64,000 bases of DNA from Alphaproteobacteria bacterium (GTDB taxonomy: Bacteria; Pseudomonadota; Alphaproteobacteria; Micavibrionales; UBA2020): NCBI GenBank assembly GCA_016794125.1, contig JAEUKT010000003.1, positions 62,001-126,000 on the forward strand. The letters are read 5' to 3'. Both the position numbers and the translations under genes were made by a program. The notes beneath the pieces were generated by a model that was not told the DNA's origin, made no database searches, and saw only the letters and a program-made list of their open reading frames with translations. Shown here piece by piece: positions 46,164-58,663 of the stretch. Each line of letters starts with the position of its first letter. Position 1 is the stretch's first letter.

Positions 46164-47544
46164 AAGTAACTCCCTGCTCACGCGGCTTGTGCTGCGCATT
46201 TTCGGCATCACGTTGATCGCAATCATGATCACCTATGCCGTCGTTTATTCGCAGATTGACCAATCGCTGGAACTGCTGCGCAACCAGACGGTCGAGGAGC
46301 AGGCGCAGGAAATCAAGAATTCGTTACGCGCCGGCAAGTCGGTCAACAAGCTGCTGCTGGACATGCCCCGCAACCTGCGGGTCTTTTATGCCAATGCGGA
46401 TTATAATTACCAATATCTTGTGCGCGATCAGGATGGCACAATCCTTTTTCGCTCCACTCTGGTTTATCCCGACCTGTTCCCGAAAAACTTCATGCTGGCC
46501 AGCGACGGCAAATTCAAGTTCAAAGGGCCGGATGGCGCCGAATATTCAGGCGTGACAATCCGCTTCGCACTTGAAGAACGGCTGTTCTATATTCAGGCCG
46601 CGCAAACCACGCAGTCAGCTGACCGCTTTTCCGACCAGATCAGCAGTGAATTCATGAAACGCGTCCTGTCGGTCGGTGTGCCGTTTTATTGCGCGCTGCT
46701 GCTGATCATTCTGATTACAGTGCGGCGCGGTTTCAAGCCACTGCAGATGGCAGCCAAGCAGGTGGAAAACGCGAACATCACCAATCCCGATTTTCAAATT
46801 CCTGAACACGGCCTGCCGCAGGAAATCACGCCGTTCATCAAGACGATCAATTTTTCTTTCAAGCGCCTTGCGCGGTCGATCCAGGAACAAAAGGAAATGA
46901 CCGAAAACCTTGCGCATGAATTGCGCACGCCGCTGGCTGTCCTGAAGGCGAATATCGAGCAGCTGGCGCGTGACAAGCAATCGACGAAAATCCTGCGCGA
47001 CGTCGACGCGATGATCAAGCTGGTCAACCAGATGCTCGACATGACGCGGCTTGAATATGCCGATATGATCGAAATGCACGAAGTTGACTTGTCCGAAGTC
47101 CTGAGCCAGGTCTGCCAGGATTTGTGGCCGCTGTTCCTGAAGGATCACCGCGAATTGCGCGTATCGGGCATCGCAACGCCTGTTTTTGTGCGCGGGAACA
47201 AGGACCTGATTTACCGCGCCATCCGCAACGTGCTGGACAACGCGCGCGAACACAGCCCGCCCAAAACGCCCGTCGATGTTTCTATCGAAGGTTACGTCAT
47301 CAAGGTGCGCGATTACGGCCCGACAATCCCCGCCGACCGTCGCGCGAAAATCTTCGGGCGTTTGCATCGGTTGGGCGAAAAGGCAGGCGCGAAATCGGGC
47401 GCGGGTCTTGGCCTGTCGATCGTCAGCAAAACGATGGAGGTTCATCGCGGCCGCGCTTCGCTGGAGCCGGCACCTGTTGAAGGCAACGTATTCCTTCTGG
47501 ATTTCAAGGAATTCGACAGCCCCGACATCAATTCCGCTGCGTAA
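46147..47544 (+). CDS. Membrane sensor histidine kinase
   Basis: This 465-residue kinase has membrane segments at about 13-33 and 176-193 flanking a periplasmic sensor domain. A HAMP-like linker follows, then His257 in NLAHELRTPLAVLKANIEQL, the N box RNVLDNAREHSP and the G box GAGLGLSIV. It partners the overlapping response regulator. The DNA near 47350-47420 keeps the full ATP lid, so it should be active. Confidence 0.95.
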   Translation: MPLQTKSNSLLTRLVLRIFGITLIAIMITYAVVYSQIDQSLELLRNQTVEEQAQEIKNSLRAGKSVNKLLLDMPRNLRVFYANADYNYQYLVRDQDGTILFRSTLVYPDLFPKNFMLASDGKFKFKGPDGAEYSGVTIRFALEERLFYIQAAQTTQSADRFSDQISSEFMKRVLSVGVPFYCALLLIILITVRRGFKPLQMAAKQVENANITNPDFQIPEHGLPQEITPFIKTINFSFKRLARSIQEQKEMTENLAHELRTPLAVLKANIEQLARDKQSTKILRDVDAMIKLVNQMLDMTRLEYADMIEMHEVDLSEVLSQVCQDLWPLFLKDHRELRVSGIATPVFVRGNKDLIYRAIRNVLDNAREHSPPKTPVDVSIEGYVIKVRDYGPTIPADRRAKIFGRLHRLGEKAGAKSGAGLGLSIVSKTMEVHRGRASLEPAPVEGNVFLLDFKEFDSPDINSAA

Positions 47545-47605
47545 GCCGGTTGTAAGATTAGGTTGATAATCTGCACCACGGTAAAGTTTTACGGGAGCAG
47601 AAGAG

Positions 47606-47938
47606 ATGACATCGATCACACGCACCGAAATAAAGGAACGACTTGCGGCTGGCGACATCACGCTCGTCGATGCGCTGCCCGTCAATTACTATATGTCAGG
47701 CCACCTGCCCGGCGCATTATCGATGCCACCCGGACGCGTGACGGAACTTGCGCCGCAATTGTTGCCGGACCTGTCGAAAACAATCGTTGTCTATTGCAGT
47801 AGCAGCATCTGCCAAAACTCTGCGATCGCGGTTGATGCGTTGAAAGAGCTCGGTTACACCGATGTGCGCCGCTATGTCGAAGGCAAAGAGGACTGGCGCA
47901 GCGCAGGGCTGCCGCTGGAAACGACCGGCGACGAATAG
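47606..47938 (+). CDS. Single-domain rhodanese-like protein
   Basis: This 110-residue protein shows a rhodanese fold: LVDALPVNYYMSGHLPGALSMPP and the active loop VVYCSSSICQNSA with the catalytic Cys. It may transfer sulfur or act in redox signalling. The loop composition differs from thiosulfate-type rhodaneses, so the substrate is open. It starts 61 bases after the kinase gene and may share its message. Confidence 0.88.
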   Translation: MTSITRTEIKERLAAGDITLVDALPVNYYMSGHLPGALSMPPGRVTELAPQLLPDLSKTIVVYCSSSICQNSAIAVDALKELGYTDVRRYVEGKEDWRSAGLPLETTGDE

Positions 47939-47949
47939 GGCTCAGCTGC

Positions 47950-48264
47950 TTAATTGGCAGTTATGATGACTTTTTCTTCCGGCTTCACGAAGCCCAGCAC
48001 AACCCGCGCGCGTTCATCAAGCATATCGAGGTCGAGGCTGTCGGGGCGCAGCAGTTTCACACGGTTTTCAAGCGCCTCGCGCTCGGCAAGCTTGCGGTCG
48101 TAATTATCCTCGGCAGCGGCCAGTTTCTTCTCCAGCCCCTTCCACGCAAAGTATCCGCGGTCGCCATGCGTCAGGTGGTAGGCGAAGTAGAAGAACAGCA
48201 GGAAACTGATGGAAGTGACAAGAAACTGGGATACGGATCGTTTTTTCGGCTCGGAAACTCTCAT
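47950..48264 (-). CDS. FtsB/DivIC-like septum-formation protein
   Basis: This 104-residue bitopic protein has a short cytosolic start, one membrane helix (FLVTSISFLLFFYFAYHL, residues 14-31), a coiled coil (about 42-72) and the C-terminal DLDMLDERARVVLGFVKPEE typical of the family. FtsB bridges FtsL and FtsQ at the division septum. It is convergent with the rhodanese gene and divergent from kdsA. Confidence 0.88.
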   Translation of the reverse strand: MRVSEPKKRSVSQFLVTSISFLLFFYFAYHLTHGDRGYFAWKGLEKKLAAAEDNYDRKLAEREALENRVKLLRPDSLDLDMLDERARVVLGFVKPEEKVIITAN

Positions 48265-48361
48265 ATATCCATGGAATCATACCGGAGTCATAACGTCAAG
48301 AAAAAAGGTGCTGATTCAACGGGATATGGCTTGATTTGCCGTATATTCCAGAAATCGGCAA

Positions 48362-48389
48362 TTGACAGGCAGCCCCCTCGTCATACATA
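48362..48389 (+). promoter_or_regulatory. Probable promoter of kdsA
   Basis: Perfect TTGACA at 48362-48367 and TACATA at 48384-48389, 16 bases apart, 24 bases before the ATG. GGAGG follows as ribosome site. The -10 is weak. Confidence 0.4.
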
Positions 48390-48413
48390 GATACTGCAAC
48401 GGAGGAACAAACC

Positions 48414-49271
48414 ATGACGACCCAGCACCAGATTGCCCTGCAGAATTTCAAGATCGGCAACGATTTGCCCTTCGTCCTGATCGCCGGCCCCTGCGCGCTC
48501 GAAAGCCGCGACCATGCCTTCGACATGTCGGGCAAGCTGAAAGAGCTGACCCAGAAACTGGGCCTGCCGCTGATTTACAAAACCTCCTTCGACAAGGCAA
48601 ACCGCACCTCGCTGAAAGGCGGACGCGGCATGGGCCTTGAAAAATCGCTGCCGATTTTGGCCGATATCCGCAAGGAAATGAAGCTGCCCGTCGTGACCGA
48701 TGTGCACGCGCCCGAACAATGCGCGGAAGTCGCCGAAGCCGTCGATGTGCTGCAGATCCCCGCCTTCCTGTGCCGCCAGACCGACCTGCTGGTCGCGGCT
48801 GCAAAAACCGGCAAGATCGTCAACGTGAAAAAAGGCCAGTTCCTGGCGCCATGGGACATGAAAAACGTCGCCGCGAAAATCACCGAAAGCGGCAACCAGA
48901 ATGTGATGCTGTGCGAACGCGGCGTGACCTTCGGCTATAACACCCTTGTCAACGATATGCGCGCGCTGCCGATCATGGCTGAAACCGGCCATCCCGTCGT
49001 GTTCGACGCGACCCATTCCGTGCAGCAGCCGGGCGGTGCCGGCGCATCGACCTCGGGCGACCGCCGCATGGTTCCCTACCTCGCGCGCGGCGCAATCGCC
49101 GTGGGCGTTGCAGCCGTGTTCATCGAGACGCATGAAAACCCCGACAGTGCGCCGTCGGACGGCCCCAACATGGTCAAGTTCGGCGAGCTGCAGGCGATCC
49201 TCGAACAACTGCTGGCGATCGACCGCGTGATCAAGCCGCAGGCTTATGCGGCAAAATCAAAAGCGGCCTGA
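48414..49271 (+). CDS. kdsA: KDO-8-phosphate synthase
   Basis: This 285-residue protein has the family length. It condenses PEP and arabinose-5-phosphate to KDO-8-P for lipopolysaccharide. Motifs include [38 protein letters not shown] and [14 protein letters not shown]. This shows the cell makes KDO-containing LPS. The stop overlaps the exonuclease ATG by one base. Confidence 0.97.
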   Translation: MTTQHQIALQNFKIGNDLPFVLIAGPCALESRDHAFDMSGKLKELTQKLGLPLIYKTSFDKANRTSLKGGRGMGLEKSLPILADIRKEMKLPVVTDVHAPEQCAEVAEAVDVLQIPAFLCRQTDLLVAAAKTGKIVNVKKGQFLAPWDMKNVAAKITESGNQNVMLCERGVTFGYNTLVNDMRALPIMAETGHPVVFDATHSVQQPGGAGASTSGDRRMVPYLARGAIAVGVAAVFIETHENPDSAPSDGPNMVKFGELQAILEQLLAIDRVIKPQAYAAKSKAA

Positions 49272-49786
49272 TGTATATTACGGCCATCGATTTCGAAACC
49301 GCATGGTACGCCCCGCATAGCGCGATTGCGCTGGGGTTGACGCGGATTCTGGACGGCAAGGTAGTGGATACGACTTCATGGCTGTTCCGCCCGCCCGGCC
49401 GCCGCGTCTATATCCGCCCCGATTTCATCGCCATTCACGGCATCACACCCGACCAGCTGGAAGACAAGCCCGATTTCTTCGGCGTTTGGCCCGAAATCGC
49501 GCCTTATCTTGAAAATACGAAAATGCTGCTGGCACATAACGCAAGGTTTGACCGCAATGTGCTGTACGCGACGGCGGAACACTACGGCATCAACCTGCCG
49601 ACATTTGACTGGGTCTGCACCGTGAATGTCGCCCGCAGTAAATGGCCGGAGATTGAAAACCACAAACTGAACACAGTTTCAAAACATCTGGGCATCGAGC
49701 TTAATCACCACGATGCCGCTTCCGACGCGCACGCCTGCGCGAACATATATCTGCGCGCCTGCGCAGCGGATATACAGGCAGCCTGA
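49271..49786 (+). CDS. DEDDh-type 3'-5' exonuclease (DnaQ-like)
   Basis: This 171-residue protein has the exonuclease motifs: Exo I AIDFETA (Asp and Glu), Exo II AHNARFDRNVL and Exo III HHDAASDAHACA with the general-base His and final Asp. It probably trims single-stranded DNA or RNA; no polymerase or other domain is attached. The ATG overlaps the kdsA stop, so the two are translationally coupled, although no functional link is evident. Confidence 0.93.
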   Translation: MYITAIDFETAWYAPHSAIALGLTRILDGKVVDTTSWLFRPPGRRVYIRPDFIAIHGITPDQLEDKPDFFGVWPEIAPYLENTKMLLAHNARFDRNVLYATAEHYGINLPTFDWVCTVNVARSKWPEIENHKLNTVSKHLGIELNHHDAASDAHACANIYLRACAADIQAA

Positions 49787-49798
49787 ATGAGAATTGAA

Positions 49799-50413
49799 TT
49801 ACCGGCCCTGACGCGGCGGCTGGTCAGCCGTCGGGTTCACCAGCAGGTGCATGTTCATGGACTCGCTTTTCTTTAGCGGCCTGCCGCGCGCGCTCAACTG
49901 GATATACGAAGCCGTATTTTCGCTCGTGCGCATGAAAGCGCCCGCATAGGTAACTTCCTGCGGCGTGCTGCGGCCGACGGTGTACTGGATGAACAGAGCC
50001 GGATCTGTGTTCGAGTTGATCAGGTAATTCTGGTCGGCGGATACGATGTTGCCCGCACGTATGAACTGCGTGCGGAGCAATTCGATCAGGTTTCTTTGCG
50101 CCGCCGTGTCGGCTTTCTTGTCGCCGCTCAGCGCATAGGTCGTGACGCTCAGCATGCGCGTCCATTCTTTCGGATTGGCAAGATCGGGCGGCATGAATTC
50201 CATCGTCACAATCTGGCCGCCGGATTTGTTGACGATATTGCCGAAGACGAAATTGCTGCAACCGAACCGGTCTGCATATTTTTGCACCATCTCGACATTT
50301 TTCTCGAGAAGCTTTTTGGAGCCCTCATTCTGCAGCGGTGTTTCGTAAGCAAACGCGATGCCGCCGATCAGGACGAGTGCGGAAAAGCAGAACAGAAAAG
50401 CGAGATTTTTCAT
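49799..50413 (-). CDS. Unknown secreted protein
   Basis: This 204-residue protein has a clear signal peptide (MKNLAFLFCFSALVLIGGIAFA). The mature part has one Cys near residue 52 (RFGCSNFVFGN), a strand-rich middle and Ser/Arg/Pro-rich tail. I see no known domain. It is convergent with the exonuclease gene, and eno diverges from it. It may be lipid-free periplasmic, since there is no lipobox. Confidence 0.75.
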   Translation of the reverse strand: MKNLAFLFCFSALVLIGGIAFAYETPLQNEGSKKLLEKNVEMVQKYADRFGCSNFVFGNIVNKSGGQIVTMEFMPPDLANPKEWTRMLSVTTYALSGDKKADTAAQRNLIELLRTQFIRAGNIVSADQNYLINSNTDPALFIQYTVGRSTPQEVTYAGAFMRTSENTASYIQLSARGRPLKKSESMNMHLLVNPTADQPPRQGR

Positions 50414-50479
50414 GGCAGGATCCCCTAAAAAACACCCCTTATTATAGCGTTTTTTCCCTTAACGCTCCATGAACAATAA

Positions 50480-51880
<1,401 letters not shown>

Positions 51881-51890
51881 CAGCATTCGC

Positions 51891-52706
51891 ATGAAACATC
51901 GTCTTTTCGGCTGGCTGTTCGGCGCTATGGTTGCTGTATCCCTCACGGGGGCGCAGGCCGACGACTATGAAAAAAACATCAAGGCGCAGCCCTTCTATCA
52001 GGGCATCGTCGATGTGGCCAAGACGACATCCGGCAAAAAGCTGATCGATTACCTGAACGCGCGCATGCAGGAAGACGCAACGCGCGTGCCGGTCGTGTCG
52101 CTGTGGCTGCGCGACAATTCGATCAATGAAGACGACGGCCGCCGCCTGCAATCGCTGTACTTCCTTGCCTATGGCGAAACGCTGGCTGCGATTGCGGATG
52201 GCGAGCGTGAAACCGGCAATCCCGGCGCGTACCGCGACCTGCTGGAAACCGCCATGCTGAACATGCATATCTTCGAATTGATGGCGAGCGTGGATGCCGC
52301 GCGCTGCCAGGACCAGACCGCGCGCGACGCGATCCGGAGCATGATGGCGCAGCGCTACGACATGTTCCGCACGGCGTACCGCACCTTCCCGCGCCAGATT
52401 TTCGACACCATCGAAAAAACCGCCCTGCAGCACGAGGAAAAATTCCTCGCCCGTTCGCCGAACGCAGATATCTGCCAGATGGGAAAATCCTACATCATCG
52501 ACCTGTCAAAGGTGCCCGGCGTAGAACGCAAAACGATCGACGACCCGCTGCAGCCCGGCCGCCGCAAAATGGTGCTGGTGCCGCCTGCGGGTTACATCTA
52601 TGCCCCCGGCTTTGTTTCCGACAAACAATGGCTGGCGATGCGCAAGGATGTCATCAAGGAAGTTACAGGCGGCTGGGCCAAGCGTTACCATGCCGCGATC
52701 GAATAA
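51891..52706 (+). CDS. Secreted two-cysteine protein, paralogue A
   Basis: With the ATG at 51891 the protein has 271 residues and a signal peptide (cleavage near AQADD, residue 23). The mature protein is helical, with LQSLYFLAYGETLAAI, SVDAARCQDQT (Cys139) and RYDMFRTAYRTF, then NADICQMG (Cys195). I recognise no named family. It aligns with the protein at 57812-58642, including both cysteines at identical 56-residue spacing. It follows eno by 10 bases and is probably cotranscribed. A longer frame back into eno is rejected because it overlaps a conserved gene. Confidence 0.8.
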   Translation: MKHRLFGWLFGAMVAVSLTGAQADDYEKNIKAQPFYQGIVDVAKTTSGKKLIDYLNARMQEDATRVPVVSLWLRDNSINEDDGRRLQSLYFLAYGETLAAIADGERETGNPGAYRDLLETAMLNMHIFELMASVDAARCQDQTARDAIRSMMAQRYDMFRTAYRTFPRQIFDTIEKTALQHEEKFLARSPNADICQMGKSYIIDLSKVPGVERKTIDDPLQPGRRKMVLVPPAGYIYAPGFVSDKQWLAMRKDVIKEVTGGWAKRYHAAIE

Positions 52707-52720
52707 CGGGTTTTATTCGA
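52699..52720. terminator. Small perfect hairpin across two convergent stops
   Basis: TCGAATAA (52699-52706) pairs with TTATTCGA (52713-52720) around CGGGTT. It covers the stop codons of both convergent genes. The stem is A/T-rich and short, so termination would be weak. Confidence 0.35.
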
Positions 52721-53822
52721 CCAGCTTCCGCCCGAAATCATCATGCGCTTTATCAACGGGAATCCCAAGCACACGGCGCAGGACGATATTGCCCGTTTCT
52801 TCCTTGTAATGGTTCGAATCCCAGAACCATTTCATGCGCGCTTTTTTATCGTCTTCGGCGGGCAGAGGTTCGGTCGTGATGCTGTTACGGTATGCGAAGT
52901 CCCATAACTGGTAATTGCCGGCATGATATTTCAAGGCATTCGCATGGACGATGTCGACGAGTCGCTTTTTCCATTGCTCCGCAAGCGCGGCCTTGCCCTC
53001 CGCCTCCAGCTTGCGCAGATAGGTTTCATGCACGGGCGAAATAAGCAGGATGACGTTGATGCCGTTACGGCGCGTGAAATCCAGCATGGCTTCAAAATGG
53101 CGGAACGTGTCGTCGCCCGGCTTTGCTGAATAGTTGAAATCGAAATCCGCGACGGAAATCTCGTTTTCATTGCCCGGGGCCAGGAACTGCTTGGCCGCGC
53201 CATGCTGGGCAATGTCATAGGCCATGTCATTGCTGACTTTATACCCGTTCGGCAGGGCATAACCGTAGCGGTCGGGCTTTTTAATATACCGCATATGTTT
53301 GAAGGACGCGACCAGCGTATCCAGCGCAAGCAGTGTGCCGTAGGTCTCGAAAAACGCGCGCGGCTGCTCCAGCGAGGTTGCGTCATACCGCGCCGGATCG
53401 AACTGCTTGTTTTCCAGTTTTCGCGCGTTGAAGGCGAAGAAATCGAGCGTGATGATCGCGGTTTTCAGCGGATGCACCGCCTGCGCGAATTCAAGCGCGC
53501 TGCGCTGTTCGTTTATGGACGCGGCAGGCATGGCAAAGTTGTAAACGCGCGCATCGCCGAACTGCGCTGGCTGCGGGTTCAGCCCGCTATCCGCGCGTGA
53601 TGTGCCGGTAATGATCACATCAGGCTTCAGTCGCTTCACATCCTCGGTTTTATATAGCCTTGTAAAACCGGTGGCCGCCGGATGGCGGTCATTAAACCCG
53701 GCGATCACAGGCGTGTTATAAAGCCCCAGCGGGTTTACGACATAATTGAACGCGCCCACCGCGCCTGTGATGGAGAGTGCGATGCCGAAAACCAGTTGCG
53801 TGTATGTTTTGCGTTTGATCAT
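52713..53822 (-). CDS. SGNH-type membrane-anchored acyltransferase/esterase partner of MBOAT
   Basis: This 369-residue protein has an N-terminal signal anchor (about residues 8-28) and a periplasmic SGNH-like domain. The likely nucleophile is Ser75 in IITGTSRADSGL, and the late Asp-x-x-His is in FWDSNHYKEETGN. Partners of MBOAT proteins such as AlgX/AlgJ and related SGNH proteins move acyl groups onto a polysaccharide. Here the acceptor is unknown. It lies 1 base downstream of the MBOAT gene. Confidence 0.82.
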   Translation of the reverse strand: MIKRKTYTQLVFGIALSITGAVGAFNYVVNPLGLYNTPVIAGFNDRHPAATGFTRLYKTEDVKRLKPDVIITGTSRADSGLNPQPAQFGDARVYNFAMPAASINEQRSALEFAQAVHPLKTAIITLDFFAFNARKLENKQFDPARYDATSLEQPRAFFETYGTLLALDTLVASFKHMRYIKKPDRYGYALPNGYKVSNDMAYDIAQHGAAKQFLAPGNENEISVADFDFNYSAKPGDDTFRHFEAMLDFTRRNGINVILLISPVHETYLRKLEAEGKAALAEQWKKRLVDIVHANALKYHAGNYQLWDFAYRNSITTEPLPAEDDKKARMKWFWDSNHYKEETGNIVLRRVLGIPVDKAHDDFGRKLVE

Positions 53823-53823
53823 G

Positions 53824-55350
53824 TCAGAACTGGAAGTAAATGAAGGCGTTGACGCGCGTCAATAACAGCAGGGAAATCGCGGCCATCAGCGCCACCGTGA
53901 CCGCCCAAGCCCCCGAAGGTTTCCACAGCAATTGGGGCTTCGCATCATGCGTCGCCACTTTTGTCACATCCAGCGCCAGCAGCCCCTTCATCAACTGGTG
54001 CAGCGAAGGCGCAAAGAACACGGCGGCCAGCGCGCCCCACAGGATAAACCATTTTTCATTGATGCGCAGCAGGCGGCTGATGCCGACATCCTGCACCTCC
54101 ACACCGATGGCGCGGACAGCGGATGCCAGCCAGCCTTGGGTATCTTGCAGCGCGATGCCGTATTTTCCGGTCATGCAGGCGAGGATATGCAGTGCCGTCG
54201 CTGCGGAATCAGCACGGAAGAACACCCAGGCGGCCATCACGCAAATGAACGTCAGCCCGATAGCGAACGGTTTCGGCAGGCGCACGGGCGACAGGTTGCG
54301 CCACAGGTGGTTGATACACAGGAATATGCCATGCAGCGCGCCCCAGACAAGGAACGTCCAGTTCGCGCCATGCCACAGCCCGCCCAGCATCATGGTCACC
54401 AGCAGGTTCGCATAGCGGCGGAACGCGCCTTTTTTGTTGCCGCCCAGCGGAATATAAAGGTAATCCCGCAAAAAGCGCGACAGGGTAATGTGCCACCGCC
54501 GCCAGAATTCGACGATATCGCGCGATTTATACGGCGAGAAGAAATTCAGCGGCAGGCGGATGCCGAACATCGCGGCGATCCCGATCGCCATGTCGGAATA
54601 GCCGGAGAAATCGAAATAGATCTGCAACGTATATGAAAGGCCACCCAGCCAGGCCTCGATCAGCGTCAGCGGGTTGCCCATCGCGGCCGAAGCGAAAACG
54701 GGATCGGCGATATCTCCCATATGGTCGGCAATCGCGACTTTCTTGAACAGGCCGATGATGAAAACGGTCAGCCCCATGGTGAACATGTCCCGGCGCTGCG
54801 CCTTGGTCGGGTCGTTCAGGAATTGCGGGATAACTTCCTTGTGATGCACGATCGGCCCCGCAATCAGCTGCGGGAAGAACGTGATGAACAGCGCGTAATG
54901 CAGGAAATTCGGCTCCTGCGTCTCGCGGCGGTAACTATCGACCAGCCAGGCGATTTTCTGGAAGGTGAAGAACGAAATGCCCAGAGGCAAGATGATCGAC
55001 GGAATGTCGTAATGACCGCCCGCCATGTTCAGCGTCGAAAAGAAAAGGCCGGTATATTTATAGTAAAATAACGCCGACAGGTTGGCGATGATACCGGCCA
55101 CCAGCAGGTTCTTGCGCTTCTTTTTGCTCCACGGCTTTTGCGCCAGCATCATGCCAAGCGCGTAATTCGCCGCCATGGAAACAAGCACGATCAGCAGGTA
55201 TATCGGCTTGAACCAGCCATAGAAAAACAACGATGACGCCACCAGCCACAGCAGCGTGATTTCGCGGTTGGCATGTTTTTGCAGCAGCCTGAACACCACC
55301 CAGGTAACGGGCAGGAAAACGGCGATAAACGGCCAGGAACTGAAAAGCAA
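53824..55350 (-). CDS. MBOAT-family O-acyltransferase (AlgI-like)
   Basis: This 508-residue inner-membrane protein has about ten hydrophobic segments. Family motifs are FPQLIAGPIVHHKEVIPQF, FWRRWHITLSRFLRDYLYIPLGG (His287) and GGLWHGANWTFLVWG with the catalytic His327. AlgI-like enzymes pass acyl groups across the membrane for alginate or other glycan acetylation. No polysaccharide synthase is nearby, so the target may be LPS, peptidoglycan or an exopolymer made elsewhere. It is followed by the SGNH protein gene (gap 1 base). Confidence 0.95.
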   Translation of the reverse strand: MLFSSWPFIAVFLPVTWVVFRLLQKHANREITLLWLVASSLFFYGWFKPIYLLIVLVSMAANYALGMMLAQKPWSKKKRKNLLVAGIIANLSALFYYKYTGLFFSTLNMAGGHYDIPSIILPLGISFFTFQKIAWLVDSYRRETQEPNFLHYALFITFFPQLIAGPIVHHKEVIPQFLNDPTKAQRRDMFTMGLTVFIIGLFKKVAIADHMGDIADPVFASAAMGNPLTLIEAWLGGLSYTLQIYFDFSGYSDMAIGIAAMFGIRLPLNFFSPYKSRDIVEFWRRWHITLSRFLRDYLYIPLGGNKKGAFRRYANLLVTMMLGGLWHGANWTFLVWGALHGIFLCINHLWRNLSPVRLPKPFAIGLTFICVMAAWVFFRADSAATALHILACMTGKYGIALQDTQGWLASAVRAIGVEVQDVGISRLLRINEKWFILWGALAAVFFAPSLHQLMKGLLALDVTKVATHDAKPQLLWKPSGAWAVTVALMAAISLLLLTRVNAFIYFQF

Positions 55351-55360
55351 GGCTGTTCCC

Positions 55361-55627
55361 CTACTGCGCCGAACGGTAAAGCATCAGGCCGGCGGCGACG
55401 GCGGCGGCCGCGCAAGTGATAAACAGGGCATTCCCGAAGATGAACCAAAGCGCCACCGACCGCGAAAATTGCTGTGGTGCATCGTCGCGCGTGATGTTGC
55501 GGCGGCCGGGCGCTATGCCGGTACGCAAGGACTCTCGCGCCATCTCCGATACGCCAAAACCGGCAACGCCGATGAATATAATCACCAGCGAAGCGGTTGC
55601 GAAAAGAAGGACTGCGCCGATGGTCAA
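55361..55627 (-). CDS. Small two-helix membrane protein between pyrG and the MBOAT gene
   Basis: Assuming the TTG at 55627, 2 bases after the pyrG stop, the protein has 88 residues with two hydrophobic segments (TIGAVLLFATASLVIIFIG and ALWFIFGNALFITCAAAAV). A start further upstream would overlap pyrG by over 100 bases. No strong ribosome site is seen, so translation may be coupled to pyrG. The family is unknown. It may assist the acylation pair that follows, but that is inferred only from position. Confidence 0.5.
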   Translation of the reverse strand: MTIGAVLLFATASLVIIFIGVAGFGVSEMARESLRTGIAPGRRNITRDDAPQQFSRSVALWFIFGNALFITCAAAAVAAGLMLYRSAQ

Positions 55628-55629
55628 GG

Positions 55630-57279
<1,650 letters not shown>

Positions 57280-57717
57280 TTACTTTTTCGTTTTCTTGGC
57301 GGGCTTTTCTGCGTGCTCGTCGATTTTCTTTTCTTCGGCGGGCGCTTGCTTGGTTTCTTGAGCCGGAGTCACTTGCTCGCCTGGCGTCGGCGCATCGGGC
57401 GCTTCTGCCTTTTTGGGCTCGATGGCGGTCTGTTCCGTTTTTGCCGGATCCCTTTCGATATCAAGGATGCTCTGATGTGCCGGACGGTGCGTCGCGGTGA
57501 TCGCCAGGATAAGGCTGGTCATGAAGAAAATACCCGCCAGGATCGTGGTCGCGCGCGTCAGGCCGTCGCCGGTGCGGCGCTGTACCATCAGGTTCGACAT
57601 CGACCCGCTGTTGCCCATGAAACCGCCGGATTCAGACGGCTGGATCAGGATCGTGACGATGATCGCCAGCGTGACGATCAGGTGAATGACAAGAATGACG
57701 GCAGAAAGTGTTTCCAT
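57280..57717 (-). CDS. secG: Preprotein translocase subunit SecG with extended tail
   Basis: This 145-residue protein has two membrane helices (about residues 3-22 and 55-76) and the SecG centre VTILIQPSESGGFMGNSG. It supports SecYE-dependent export. A Pro/Ala/Glu/Lys-rich cytosolic tail of about 60 residues, ending KPAKKTKK, makes it longer than the roughly 110-residue enterobacterial form. Such tails occur in this class. It precedes pyrG by 24 bases. Confidence 0.94.
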   Translation of the reverse strand: METLSAVILVIHLIVTLAIIVTILIQPSESGGFMGNSGSMSNLMVQRRTGDGLTRATTILAGIFFMTSLILAITATHRPAHQSILDIERDPAKTEQTAIEPKKAEAPDAPTPGEQVTPAQETKQAPAEEKKIDEHAEKPAKKTKK

Positions 57718-57811
57718 GGCAGTGCGAATTCCGCTTCTATTATGGGAATTATTACAGTCGGCTTAACGGGGAGATATTTAGAGCAAATCCCGTCAAAAAA
57801 CCAGAGGGTTT

Positions 57812-58642
57812 TTAAGGCTTCTTTTGCTCGCGCATTTTATAAAACTGGTCAGACCAGGTGTTTTTATACTGGATGCGCAGATAATTACGCTTGCCGGACC
57901 AGTCTTCGACCGCCTTGGGCGTGTAATTCGGGTCAGCCTTGCCCTTTTCCCCGCTGCGGCAGAGGGTCAGGTTTACGGGGCGGTTGCCGTTGCTGCTTTC
58001 CGCCTCGATCGCATCGAAACCGGCAAGGTCGTATTCTTCCTTGGTAAAGATTTTATAAGCGTAGCGCAGCGCCTCGTAACGCGGCAGCAGGTCCGACATC
58101 ACATTCACGTCGACCGACGAGTCGTCGCAGCGTTCAGCATCCGCCAGCGCCACGATTTCGTAATGCATCAGCGCCTTCAGCGCCATCGCGCCGGCCTTGT
58201 TGTAATCAGACATTTTCCCGAGCGCCTGCGCGGTCTGCGCCTGACGGTTCTGCAGGTCGGACAGGAAAAGGAAATACAATGCGTTGAATTTGGTTTTGTC
58301 GGTCAGGCCAAAGGTATGATCAACGAGCCATTGAACCGCAACGGCCGCTTCGTTCATGCCGCCATTCTGCAACCCGAAATCCAGCGTGCTGCGCACCTCG
58401 TCGCTGCCGCCCTTTTCGGCGGCGGCGTTCAGCGCCAGATAAAACACGTCGCCGCGTTTGCCGTTTTCCTGTGCCACCGCGATCAGGGTATCCGCAGCCT
58501 TGGCCGCTTCGGTTGTTGCGGTTGTTGCGGTGGTCGATGTTGCCGCTGTGTCCGTTTTTTGTGCGAACGCGATCGGCGCTGCAGCGAAACTGAAAAACAC
58601 AAGAGCCAGAGCAGAAATACGGATCGCAGAAATTCGGATCAT
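57812..58642 (-). CDS. Secreted two-cysteine protein, paralogue B
   Basis: This 276-residue protein has a signal peptide (cleavage near IAFAQ, residue 27) followed by a Thr/Ala-rich stretch and a helical domain. Blocks shared with the protein at 51891 are ALYFLFLSD, ADAERCDDSS (Cys172), RYEALRYAYKIF and LTLCRSGEKG (Cys228). The cysteines are 56 residues apart in both, suggesting a conserved disulfide. The function is unknown. A TTGAAA/TAAGAT promoter pair precedes it. It lies between tpiA and secG. Confidence 0.8.
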   Translation of the reverse strand: MIRISAIRISALALVFFSFAAAPIAFAQKTDTAATSTTATTATTEAAKAADTLIAVAQENGKRGDVFYLALNAAAEKGGSDEVRSTLDFGLQNGGMNEAAVAVQWLVDHTFGLTDKTKFNALYFLFLSDLQNRQAQTAQALGKMSDYNKAGAMALKALMHYEIVALADAERCDDSSVDVNVMSDLLPRYEALRYAYKIFTKEEYDLAGFDAIEAESSNGNRPVNLTLCRSGEKGKADPNYTPKAVEDWSGKRNYLRIQYKNTWSDQFYKMREQKKP

Positions 58643-58663
58643 TGTCCCATCCTTTGTTGAGCA

